Shown: positions 1 through 8,559 of the stretch, piece after piece | How positions within the stretch are numbered: the first letter of the stretch is position 1 | Layout: the number at the start of each line of letters is the position of its first letter | Program-made: the position numbers and the translations under genes | Source of the DNA: Chara braunii | Taxonomy: Eukaryota > Streptophyta > Charophyceae > Charales > Characeae | Reading direction: 5' to 3' | DNA length: 59,569 bases | Assembly (NCBI GenBank): GCA_003427395.1 | Contig: BFEA01000223.1 | Location: 107,222-166,790, forward strand | Notes under the pieces: generated by a model | Told to the model about the DNA's origin: nothing | Seen by the model: only the letters and a program-made list of their open reading frames with translations | Database searches by the model: none

Positions 1-789
1 GTCTCAGGATATTTTGTGATTGATTGACATGTGGACTGACAAGTACCCTTCGATTGGGCGCCAGCCTCCCGTATCTCCCATCCCAACGCGACCTTTTCCT
101 TNCAGTGAGGAAAGGACACGTGTATGTGAGTGGGACGTACGAGAAGCCGTTGCACAAATCGGCGGGCANTATTACTTCCNTCCGGCCAACNGCTNTTCTG
201 GGTTTGTAGAAGCCGGGTTTGTTATTATCGATACACACTTCCCACCTTANTCGGTATTGTTGCNATTTAACGAGTTGATTGTCATTCCGTGGACGGAAGT
301 AGAACCCTACTGGCCGCGCACTCTGTGCACCGAATGTCAGCATTTTGAGCGCTACAAGTCCAGGGGTTTTTACTACCGTGTGCGAAGCGAAGACGAGCAC
401 AAAGAAAGAGCCACGCGGTTGAGACCCTTCACTTCAGACTCAGAACTAACCAGCGAACGACGATGAGATTTGATACGAAAACGAGACACGCGAAGCGTGC
501 CCAAGCCTTTCTGTTCTAAACGACGGGCTGTATCCCGGTGGGAGGCACGACAATACTTTTTGGATTGAATTTGGATCTTTCCCTCTCTTCCCGCTTTACC
601 GCGCGCNCATTTTGCGACGNGCGAAAACGATCGACTTGCTCCATCGGACCAACACGNGGGATTTCANTTNNGTCTGTGTCCCCACNCTNAATTTNCAAAA
701 ATCCTTGGCACACCCCATCTTGCTGTTTTTCTGGGCCTCTTTTCCNCACAGCTAACNCTCCGNACGAAAGACAGCACAGGGCGTGAGGT
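1..789 (+). repeat. Probable 5' LTR/leader of the gypsy element
   Basis: This is the sequence upstream of a primer-binding site at 790. It contains several ambiguous N bases. An open frame at 20-466 (148 codons, several unknown residues) encodes a Cys-poor protein with a short C-x2-C pair near residue 105; I do not recognise it, and it could be a chance frame in the LTR, a leader ORF or a remnant of an upstream element. There is no matching right-hand LTR to fix the boundaries, so the LTR assignment rests on position alone. Confidence 0.45.
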
Positions 790-801
790 TGGTATCGGAG
801 C
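790..801 (+). other. Primer-binding site, initiator-Met tRNA type
   Basis: The sequence TGGTATCGGAGC differs by one base (G for A) from TGGTATCAGAGC, the common plant retrotransposon primer-binding site complementary to the 3' end of initiator-Met tRNA. It lies 82 bases before the first gag ATG, as expected just inside a 5' LTR. Confidence 0.8.
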
Positions 802-883
802 NGACACGTGTCGGTTCTGATGATAGTAAGTCGAACTGGCGAGAGGTAGGAGAGACCCTCAACTAGCTCGTCGAGATCGCCCA

Positions 884-1986
884 GTGACCAGATCTCAGTC
901 TGGAGCGGCTGCACCCGCAATAATGGTGGACGGTACTAGGGTGATCGTTAGCATCCCTGCCCCCTTCCCCTTCTTCCCCAACCATACCAATCCCGAGGCT
1001 TGGTTGGAAGCTGTCAAAGCTCAAAACTACAGCGCAACCGATCTTCCCCGTGTTCTGACTTTACGACTCCGCAATACATCACACGACTCGTTCAGAAAGC
1101 ATACATGGGTAGATTGGGAGACTTTTAAGCATGCATTCTTGGCTCGATTCAACACGGTTAATGAGATGTCGCCTAGTACGTGCTCAAAAATCAACCTCAA
1201 GGACCAGGGGAACTGTTACCCGATTTCGTTGATCGATTTCAAACCACATTGGATAAATCCGGGTGAGACGAGAAATCTGCTCGAGATTTGTTTATTGATC
1301 ACCTTCGAAGTCCGACCTTGAAAGGGAAACTGCAGAAAAAGGTTCCCCCAAAAACAACCCAGTTATCGATTACCATTACTAAAGCGTTGGAACTAGACTT
1401 GGCTGATACAAAAAAATATATCAGCCAGGGAGACGAAGATATTACGGATACCATACGGGATGTAACGGCTAAAAGGCGATCGTGGTTGCAGGCGGTCGAA
1501 CGATTTTATCCCCGCCCCGACCATGACCTTCCCAGCGGAATCGTTTTCGATATCCCGACTACTTCTCCTTCATCTCCCCCGGTGAATCAATCGATCGCAG
1601 CCATTAGAAGCGGACCTTCATCTGAGCCCCCCTCGCCGGCCGTAACCAATCTACACCTTGCCCAAATGATCCATACGGCTACTACCAAGCAGCCTGAATG
1701 GATGAGTAACTTGATCCAAATGCAGGCCGCTCATATAGAACAGTTGGAACAGATAATGAGCAGGCTCATTAAGCCTAACCCAGCTCCTGCTCGGCCTGCC
1801 CCTGCATCGTTTCCACTCTTACCTGCTCCGCCTGCTCCAAGATTTGCCCCTCAGTTTCCCCAGTTTGCTAATCCGGCAGGAAAGATCGAATGCTTCAACT
1901 GCAAACAGCCCGGGCATTTTGCTCGAGACTGTCCGCAGCCGAAACGTAATCAGCCCCCCCACTGCTGTGCCCCCCGTCGCCCTTAA
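884..1986 (+). pseudogene. gag: gypsy gag (capsid plus CCHC nucleocapsid), frameshifted
   Basis: The first frame starts at ATG 884, shortly after the primer-binding site. It carries a capsid-like stretch with the W-x2-F-x3-F-x3-F pattern (WETFKHAFLARF), as in retrotransposon gag domains. The frame changes near 1290 and continues to 1986, with a Pro-rich linker and a perfect C-x2-C-x4-H-x4-C knuckle (CFNCKQPGHFARDC, about 1892-1933), which in this family binds the element RNA during particle assembly. A second frame change follows the knuckle and leads into the protease frame, which may be a decayed gag-pol shift or simple damage. The length of about 370 codons is normal for gypsy gag. Confidence 0.85.
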
Positions 1987-3058
1987 TCAAGGTCGAGTGG
2001 CCGCTCTGATGGATACGGACCCAGGAAAAGAACTCGTGGCACACGCCCCGGAGCAGCCTTCCCCCTCGACGACAATGGCGTCGACATCAGGAGCTTCCTC
2101 CTCTGACGCTGCTGACATAGTCGACCCCCTTGAGTATCTTCATCTCGCCGGAATGATCGGAGCGATCTGATCGGCCCAGGATGATCTCGAATGGGTCGAT
2201 CGCGAATCCAATCCCGGACTGCAGTTTCGGACAGGAGATATTGATGTGTTAAAAACGCTCAAGCAATTAGATATTCGTGTACCTATCCCAGTAGGACGTC
2301 TGCTCACCATATCTGAAGCGGCGAACGATAAACTTCTACAACATTGCCTGAAGAATCAAAAGCGTTTCACCTATCAGCGCATACAGCGGATGTTGAAGAA
2401 GAAGGAAGGAAGTGAGGAAGTTGCACCCCTCGAGCCAGATACAAAAGAACGTGAACCCGAAGCCGCACGCGTAGCCGCCATTTCTTTAGCACAAAAGGAT
2501 CACTTTGTGCGAGCTCGACCAGTACTATGGAAAAGTGCGGGATGTGACTGCGAAGTTTGGGGTAAGCCGTTTAACGCCCTCATCGACACAGGGTCTTCTG
2601 CAGTAGCCATATCGTTAGATACTGTCAAAAAGACGGGACGACTTGGATCCATTCTTCCTCAATCTGGCAAAGACAACTATGTCTCTGCCAACGAGGAGAC
2701 AATGAATATCGTAGGTATTATCGAGAACGTGGCTGTAAAAGTAGGACGAGTACATGTCCTTGTCAACGCGCTCGTAATAGATGTACGCTCCTATTCTGTG
2801 TTATTGGGATTACCTTGGGTAATGGCGGTAGGCGCTCGACTGCATTTCGATTCGAAGCAACTGGTGCTCACACAAACTAAGGGAAAACCTCAGATTGTTC
2901 CCTTGCGGGTTTCCACCCGAACGATAAAACAGGTTCCCAACTCACCCCAAATAGGGATGATCCGAGGCATTGATCCCGAGGAGTGTTTCCCCTCGCGTCT
3001 CGGTGAGGGAATCAGGGAACGAGAATACGAAGAAGAGATGCCCAGTAAAGAGGAATGA
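1987..3058 (+). pseudogene. gypsy pol N-terminal part: aspartic protease
   Basis: The frame that enters from about 1844 runs through a TGA at 2168 and continues from 2246. It carries the retropepsin active-site motif ALIDTGSSAVAIS (about 2578-2616) and a second conserved element near YSVLLGLPWV (about 2792-2821), as in gypsy proteases that cleave Gag-Pol. A basic, Lys-rich linker precedes it. A TGA at 3056 separates it from the reverse transcriptase in the same frame, so protease and RT were one polyprotein. The catalytic D-T-G is intact. Confidence 0.85.
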
Positions 3059-3106
3059 AAGCATCTGGTTGAACTTTTCGAACACGAAACTTTCGAGGAA
3101 TTTCTA

Positions 3107-4484
3107 GTGTTCCCCAACACCGCTCGAAGCTTCCACGTGGATTCCGAAGACAGTACATTCACGCCTCTAACAACCCTGGTCAGTCCTTCCGTCCTTCTCG
3201 GGGAACCCATATTACAAGTCTCCGATTTGGCTGATGATTTGGAACCCCCTTGCACCTTGTACGAGGGAGCTCTTTCCTTACGAACGCGTTATCAGCAAAC
3301 GAAACAGTATTTGGACGTTTCTGTTTTCCCACCCCGATCATTGCTAACAACAGGAGCCATCATCGCCTTGATTAGACAAAACGCGGAAGCACCTGTAAGT
3401 GATGTGCCGAATCTAATGCAAGAAATGTCGGATCTAACAGGACTAACTGTGAAACCGACTTCGGTTGATTCAGAGACTGACGCTGAAACTAAAGAAACGG
3501 AGATGATCAGCCCCGCTGAGTCCCAGATGATAGCAACTGTCTTTTCTGTTCGCACCAGTAGTTCCGTTTTCTCTAGTGTCCATGAGCGGCGGGAACGGCT
3601 GGTTGACTGGATCGATATGCCCCTTAATATGTCCGGGGAATCAACGATCCCCCTCCCGAGTCACGTTCCCACGGAATTTCGGAAGTCGCTAATCTGTGTA
3701 TTGAATGGTTACGCAGATGTGCTGAGCATGCATGACAATGATATTGGGTTAACGAATGTAATTGAACATGCCATTCTCACGGGAAATCATCCACCTATTA
3801 GCTGCACTCCCTACCGATACTCGCCAGCTCAACGAGCGGCCGCCTTTCAACGGATTAAGGAATTCGAAGCTAATGGATGGATCGAACCCGCTATAGGACC
3901 GTGGTATTTTTCTGTAGTGATAGTACCCAAGAAGGCTGGGGGGATTCGCATTTGCATTGATTATCGAAAGCTGAATGACATCACGATTAAAGATGTGTAT
4001 CCCCTCCCCCGGATTGATGAGTTATTAGATGCGATTGGGAGTGCTCGATTTTTCAGCAAGTTTGATGTTCGCCATGGGTTCCATCATCTTTTTGTCCGAG
4101 AGGAAGATCGACCAAAAACAGCGTTCGTGCTTTTCGAGGGCACGTGGCAGTGGATTCCATGTCCGATGGGTATCTGCAATGCCCCTGCGACCTTTCAGGG
4201 GGCCATGAACATGGCTTTTCAGAACTTCGTACGGAAGACTCGTTTAGCGCAGAGCATCATCAACTACTGCGTGATTGTGTACATGGATGACATCCTGGTT
4301 TATTCGAGTTCCTACGAAGGACACGTGCAGCACATGGAATGGGCACTGCATGCGTTACGAGATGCAGGCTTCAAGGTGGCGCTGGAGAAATGTCAGTTTT
4401 TTTTCACCACCATTTCCTTCCTGGGGCACGTGGTGACAGACAAGGGACTCCAACCGGAACCACAGAGCTATCAGGGACACGCTA
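3107..4484 (+). pseudogene. gypsy reverse transcriptase domain
   Basis: The frame is the same as the protease. The RT core runs from about 3800 (Y-S-P-A-Q region) through the fingers (IDYRKLNDITIKDVYPLPR), the first catalytic Asp in FSKFDVRHGFHH, the C-P-M-G-I-C-N-A-P-A-T-F-Q block, the catalytic motif YMDDILVYS (about 4279-4305) and the thumb (SFLGHVVTDKGL). In the family this domain copies the element RNA into DNA. There is an insertion-like stretch of about 10 residues between the N-A-P-A-T-F-Q and YMDD blocks compared with typical gypsy RTs. The reading frame changes near 4470-4485, just before RNase H. All catalytic Asp residues are present, so the damage is recent or limited. Confidence 0.93.
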
Positions 4485-5120
4485 GTGCCTACCACTATCA
4501 CGCAAGTTCGCGCCTTTCTGGGCCTAGCTTCGTATTACCGAAGATTTATCAAGGGCTTCGCTGCAATTGCGGGACCCCTCACAAATCTCCTGCGCAAGGA
4601 TCAGCCGTTGATCTGGACGTCGGAGCGCGATGAAGCATTTTTCAAACTCAAAGCTGCCCTCATTTCGGCTCCAGTCCTTATAAGACAGGATCCCGAAAAG
4701 CCTTTTGTTCTAATCACCGACTGGCAGCCAGAGGCGATTTCGGCGATCCTTGCCCAGGGACTAAGCGGAATTAAGAGAGTGATAGAATATGCGTCCAAAT
4801 CAGTGCCCGCCTGCAAATGCAACTACGCCGCTCCGACGCGAGAATGCTATGCGGCTCTCTGGGGAATCAGTCGCTTTCGTGCTTACCTGTACGGACGAAA
4901 ATTCACCCTAGTAACTGATCACGAGCCCCTGTTGGCTCTGAAGAAATCGAAGGATTACTCGGGCATGATCGGGCGATGGGCAACGGTGCTGTAGAGCATG
5001 GACTTTAACATCCGTCATCGAAAGCACGAAAGACACGGGAACGCGGATGGATTGACACGATTGCACCGGCCAGAGAAAGTTCTGAAGAGTGAGGAGGTGA
5101 TTTCGTGGAACGAAACAAAA
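4485..5120 (+). pseudogene. gypsy RNase H domain
   Basis: The domain begins with the connection motif V-R-A-F-L-G-L-A-S-Y-Y-R-R-F-I typical of the RT/RNase H junction. The RNase H acidic residues appear as D in LITDWQPEAIS, E in PTRECYAALW and D in LVTDHEPLL, so the active site is preserved. A TAG at 4992 falls where relatives usually have Gln in the R-W-A-L-x-L-Q-x-Y-D-F motif; the frame continues with SMDFNIRHRKHERHGNADG, the usual end of the domain. It degrades the RNA strand of the RNA-DNA hybrid during replication. Confidence 0.88.
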
Positions 5121-5171
5121 TAGGAGATCGGACCTCTGTACGGCCAAGTGAAGATCCTGTCGAAGTAGTAA

Positions 5172-5552
5172 GTGACACGCAGACTATTTCAGTCTCGTCT
5201 CTTCCCCTCCGTCATCATGACTACCCCGCCTGCCTTCACAACCCCCTCTTCTCTTACTAATTCTGCCCCTCTCACTTCCTCAACTTTCTTTGCCACCCTC
5301 CCCGATAAATTCAGTTATTTTTGCACGTGCATTGCACGGGTTTATGGGGTCGACTGTCATCCCTTTGAAACTGGGTTTGTCGATTGGGTAGAATGTGCCA
5401 CATGTGTCAACCATGCGCATGGGGTCTGCGTACGATATCGGACGAGTAGCAAGGAATGGAGGTTCCCCCTATGTAGAACGAACAAACTCCCCACGAAGGT
5501 TCGATTCGAGGCCGCCCGTACGGATGACCCTGAATACGAAAAAAAATACTGA
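5172..5552 (+). pseudogene. PHD-finger-like segment between RNase H and integrase
   Basis: It is in the same frame as RNase H. After a Thr/Ser/Pro-rich linker there is a Cys/His pattern with the spacing of a PHD finger: C51-x-C53, then W-V-E-C75-x2-C78-x4-H83-x2-C86, then E-W-R-F-P-L-C101 (5322-5474). The W two residues before the seventh ligand is typical, but that ligand itself is Phe (codon TTC, one base from TGC). PHD fingers in general read histone tails; a targeting role here would be inference. It sits just upstream of the integrase zinc-binding region. It could instead be an unrelated zinc-binding linker. Confidence 0.55.
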
Positions 5553-6699
5553 CGAGCGGAGGTTTGGACAGATAAAATTTTATTGGCAAAATTAGCGGGG
5601 TTATCATTGGGCCACCTCACCAAACGCGACAGACGTAGGGCGACCTAGAGATCTCGGGACTATCGATGGATCAACGATCATTTGGAAAAACGTAAAACTG
5701 ACGGATCGGGTTTGTGGCTGACAGTTCCCCATCCCTTCCAGAGATACGATTGGATCCGATCTGCTCACGAGGAACAGGCCGCTCGTTTTGCGATATGTGT
5801 CATGGAGGCAACTGCGGTTCTGGTCCAATATACGAGATGATGTCAAATACATTGTTGCTAACTGTCTGATTTGTGTCGCTGATCGCGCCCCTATACGGGA
5901 ACCAAACACAATCGTACCAACGGAAGTAGAGCGTCCCTTCCAGCGAGTCAGTATGGACACGACAGATATTGACGTGCCCCCTGGCCCAAACCGCTATGAA
6001 TATTCTATTTTATTAGTATTAATCGACCACTTTTCCAAGTATATCGAAGTCTATCCCTGTAAGACCCGAAGGGCCGCCGAAATAGCCATGTACATCGAAC
6101 GGTTCCTCTATACCCATCTAGATACGGAAGAAATTCTAACCGACAATGGATCTGAATTTAAACGTGAGGTAGAAGAACTACTTGCGCGAAGGGGCGTCAC
6201 GCTCCGACATACGACACCCCACGTGTCCCAGTCAAACGGGTTGGTCGAGAATGCCAACCGTATGATTAAAACCGCCCTTCGCAAGAACTTAGCGGCACAC
6301 GACACAAGTCCTTGGCCCGAAATCGTATATCAGATTGTCGGCGTCCACCGGGCCACCCCTCACGCATCTACAGGGTTCACCCCCTTTGAGCTTCGAACTA
6401 ATAGCCTCCGCTGTGTTGATTACCGGGGTAACTCGGAAATTGCCGAAGCAGGGGGTAGAGACACGCGTGCAGCCCTCAGAGCCAAGGCCAAAAGGTACGC
6501 CGACTTGATGGAACGGGTCGTTCCGAAGCTAGCCCGAAAAAGGCAAAGGATGACCGAACTGGCCCACGGTAGACAGATCTGTAGCTATGTCCCTACAGCC
6601 CGTTCCGGCCCGGCGGTAAAGTGCACTATGTCCTGACACTCCCGACATCCCGTACTAAGGAACTGTATGCCAGCTTCAATCCTTTGACCACGTACTAAA
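5553..6699 (+). pseudogene. gypsy integrase
   Basis: The N-terminal zinc region is readable as A-H-E-E-Q-A-A-R followed, after a frame change near 5790, by R-F-W-S-N-I-R-D-D-V-K-Y-I and C-L-I-C. The second His of the usual HHCC set is not clear. The catalytic core has D in VSMDTTDID, D in ILTDNGSEF (about 6136-6162) and E in GLVENANR (about 6238-6261), the D,D-E triad that inserts the DNA copy. The main frame ends at 6636; after a small frame change it can be followed to a stop near 6697 through a stretch ending in N-P-L-T-T-Y. No chromodomain was recognised. Frame change and upstream stops make it non-functional. Confidence 0.9.
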
Positions 6700-6715
6700 A
6701 GGATGACCAGCCCTA

Positions 6716-6786
6716 AGTTACAGTCGAGTATCGAACACAGGACCTTATGTGAATCGTGCAAGTGACCAAACCTATTGACCTACACT
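6716..6786 (-). repeat. tRNA-like relic, possible SINE head
   Basis: Read on the minus strand, this stretch has an acceptor-like pair ACAGT/ACTGT, a D-arm-like GTAGGTCAATAGG with a weak GGTC/GGTC stem, and a T-loop/B-box GTTCGATAC matching GWTCRANNC. The anticodon arm is not convincing. It directly follows the gypsy integrase. It could be a decayed tRNA, a SINE head without a body, or coincidence. Confidence 0.4.
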
Positions 6787-6914
6787 GTGAAATAGTCTGT
6801 AGTTGTGCTCTGCTGGGCTCGAGTAAAAAGGACTATGATTATGAGCCACCCAGCAGTCTCATGACAACCCCATAGACCAAGAACATCAGGATCCCCACCA
6901 TCGCCCAGTCCCCA

Positions 6915-7124
6915 CATACAACAACCATGGGCTACCCCTTGGGTGGTGCGCAGGCAGTGTCTATAATAACTTACCTGCATCATCCCAAGGGGGGGTGTGT
7001 CCAGCCGTGCGTCATTCTAACGCCCTGCCCGTGTCCATGCACAAGGCTGCGGAGTTTTGAACCTGCAACTTCATACCACAATGCGCATTTCCCACCGGTG
7101 CTCTAGCCACTGAGCTACATCAAC
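6915..7124 (-). mobile_element. tRNA-derived SINE, copy 1
   Basis: On the minus strand it begins GTTGATGTAGCTCAGTGG, with an exact Pol III A box (TAGCTCAGTGG), and about 50 bases later has a B box (GTTCAAAAC). What follows does not close an acceptor stem, so it is not a tRNA gene. A second copy at 56346-56553 matches over the whole 208-210 bases, which fixes the ends. The 3' end is GTTGTTGTATG rather than poly(A), reminiscent of plant SINEs with TTG tails. Confidence 0.8.
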
Positions 7125-7131
7125 AAAATTT

Positions 7132-7270
7132 AGTTATATAATTGCACTATGGGCCAAGATACAGTTTCAAATTGCAGTTCGGGCAATGTATACAACCCAC
7201 CTTTCTGGCCAGGAAGGGTGCCCGAAGTGCAATTGCAAACTGTATTTTGCCCCATGGTGCAATTATAACT
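7132..7270. mobile_element. Small foldback MITE, copy 1
   Basis: Both ends read AGTTATA...TATAACT. The two halves are inverted repeats of about 50 bases (TAATTGCACTATGGGCC... against its complement near GCCCCATGGTGCAATTA). A relative lies at 42296-42431. The similarity between the copies continues about 30 bases past the right end (GACTCTACTGAAGTTACC), so the pair may be part of a slightly longer repeat. Confidence 0.65.
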
Positions 7271-7453
7271 TTTTTTTATGACTCTACTGAAGTTACCCCT
7301 TTCTTTAATTTTTTTTCTTTTTTCTTTTTTTCTTTTTTTTTTTAAAATAAAGTCCACTGGCAGGCTGTTGTAGAGGTGGTGACAAATTCCTAATTTAAAA
7401 TTTGTTGCTCTGCAGATGATATTGTGCGAACTTATCAACAGTAAGTGGGGGTC

Positions 7454-7640
7454 ATGGAAAAAGGTCCAACTGGGAGTACACCCTCATGAGTGGGTGCTGG
7501 ATGACTGCAAAAAGGGTCAGAAATGAGGGTCTACTCCCACTTGGACCTTTTTCCACAAATTGGCAAATTGGCCAGGAAGTAGAGGTCAATTTGCCAATTT
7601 GAGGAAAAAAGTCCAAGTGCGGGAGTACGCCCTCATGAGG
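7454..7640. repeat. Inverted/direct repeat cluster around AAAGGTCCAA
   Basis: A block of about 38 bases starting GGAAAAAGGTCCAA occurs at 7454-7491, inverted at 7520-7556 and again direct at 7602-7640. Between the last two lies a palindrome (CAAATTGGCAAATTGG against its complement). The transcript would form strong hairpins. No coding content was seen. Confidence 0.7.
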
Positions 7641-7693
7641 GGGCACTGCATTCGGCTTTCCTGCCTATACGGACCGGGTCCATTTCTTTTGGG

Positions 7694-7740
7694 AGGCTCC
7701 TATCTATTGGCGAGGAGCATCACCTGCTGGACCCGGAAAC
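7694..7740 (-). repeat. Tail-hairpin repeat, partial copy
   Basis: This is a minus-strand match to the recurring LINE-tail sequence. It keeps the AGCAGGTGATGCTCC part and a six-base-pair second stem (GCTCCT/AGGAGC) around the loop with CCAATAGAT. The first hairpin is incomplete. No poly(A) is attached. The rest of 7741-8220 shows no gene. Confidence 0.6.
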
Positions 7741-8310
7741 AGTATCTTGACTTGTCACTTTCCCCCAGCATTTCTTCACAACAATACAGTTGGACCAGGT
7801 TTGATTCAGCCGTAACGGTTCTCAAGCATTGGCCACGCTGGCCTTGGAACACCTTTCCCCCAACCCTGGTTCCGGGGAGCCGCTACTTCCTGGGTCAGTA
7901 CTCTGACTTCCCAACTAGCAGAAAGTTTAAGCCCTCTTCCTTCAGGACCTAGTAGCACGGCAGCCTCATTCCAATTCACTTTCACAGTTTCACTTCATAG
8001 GCCAGAGCAAAAGCATGAAGTATAGTGTTTCTTTTTTTTGGGGGGGGGGCATGTTTAAATGGGCGAAAAAAAAAAAGACACCTACTACTGGCAGGTCCCT
8101 CATGGGCCGACTTCAAAAAGGCAACAAAAGCACCGTGGGTAAGACTTAGTGCGGATGTCATAACTATAGAGGCGGGCCGTCATGATTAGGTCGCCTGAGT
8201 TCCAAAAGGGCAAGGAGAAATTTGCTTTTTTTTTTTCTTTTTTTTTTTTTAAGTGCCTCCACCGATACTAGTGCTGCTGATAGGCGCAGACACCACTAAT
8301 ACGAGGGGGG

Positions 8311-8363
8311 ACTCCATCTATTGGTGGGGAGTATCACCTGCTGGAAAACGGGTCCAGCGTCCC
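8311..8363 (-). repeat. Tail-hairpin repeat in LINE-A 3' UTR
   Basis: The minus strand starts GGGACGCTGGACCCG, forming stem 1 (GCTGGA/TCCAGC). It then has AGGTGAT and stem 2, read here as ACTCC...GGAGT around the invariant loop CCACCAATAGAT. Most other copies have GCTCC...GGAGC, so this is a compensatory double change. About 60 bases and a poly(A) tail follow. Confidence 0.75.
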
Positions 8364-8559
8364 ATATACAGAAAGTAAAACTGCTTGAGAATTCTAAGAA
8401 CTGGGTTGACAGAGTTGTCCTATATAGTATCCTTTTCTCCCTCATAGAATAGCGCCAGGTAGACCAGTTAGGGCGTCCCTGAACAATTTGAAAGTCTTTA
8501 TGGATTGGGCCTCTTCACCATGCTGATTGGCGCCAGATCTTGCACTCTAAGCTAACCCT

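Larger units (their letters stand above)
1..6699 (+). mobile_element. Ty3/gypsy LTR retrotransposon, decayed, left end outside window
   Basis: The order is probable LTR/leader, primer-binding site, gag with zinc knuckle, aspartic protease, reverse transcriptase, RNase H, PHD-like finger, then integrase. RNase H before integrase is the Ty3/gypsy order. The coding region is broken by in-frame stops (2168, 3056, 4992, 5549 and others) and frame changes (around 1290, 1950, 4470 and 5790). No sequence resembling 480-789 was seen after the integrase, so the 3' LTR seems missing or too diverged to recognise. It cannot be autonomous as it stands. Confidence 0.9.

Noticed and set aside
6915-7124. tRNA gene on the minus strand
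   Set aside because: A and B boxes are good, but the 3' side does not pair with the 5' acceptor strand and the same 208 bases recur at 56346, so it is a SINE.
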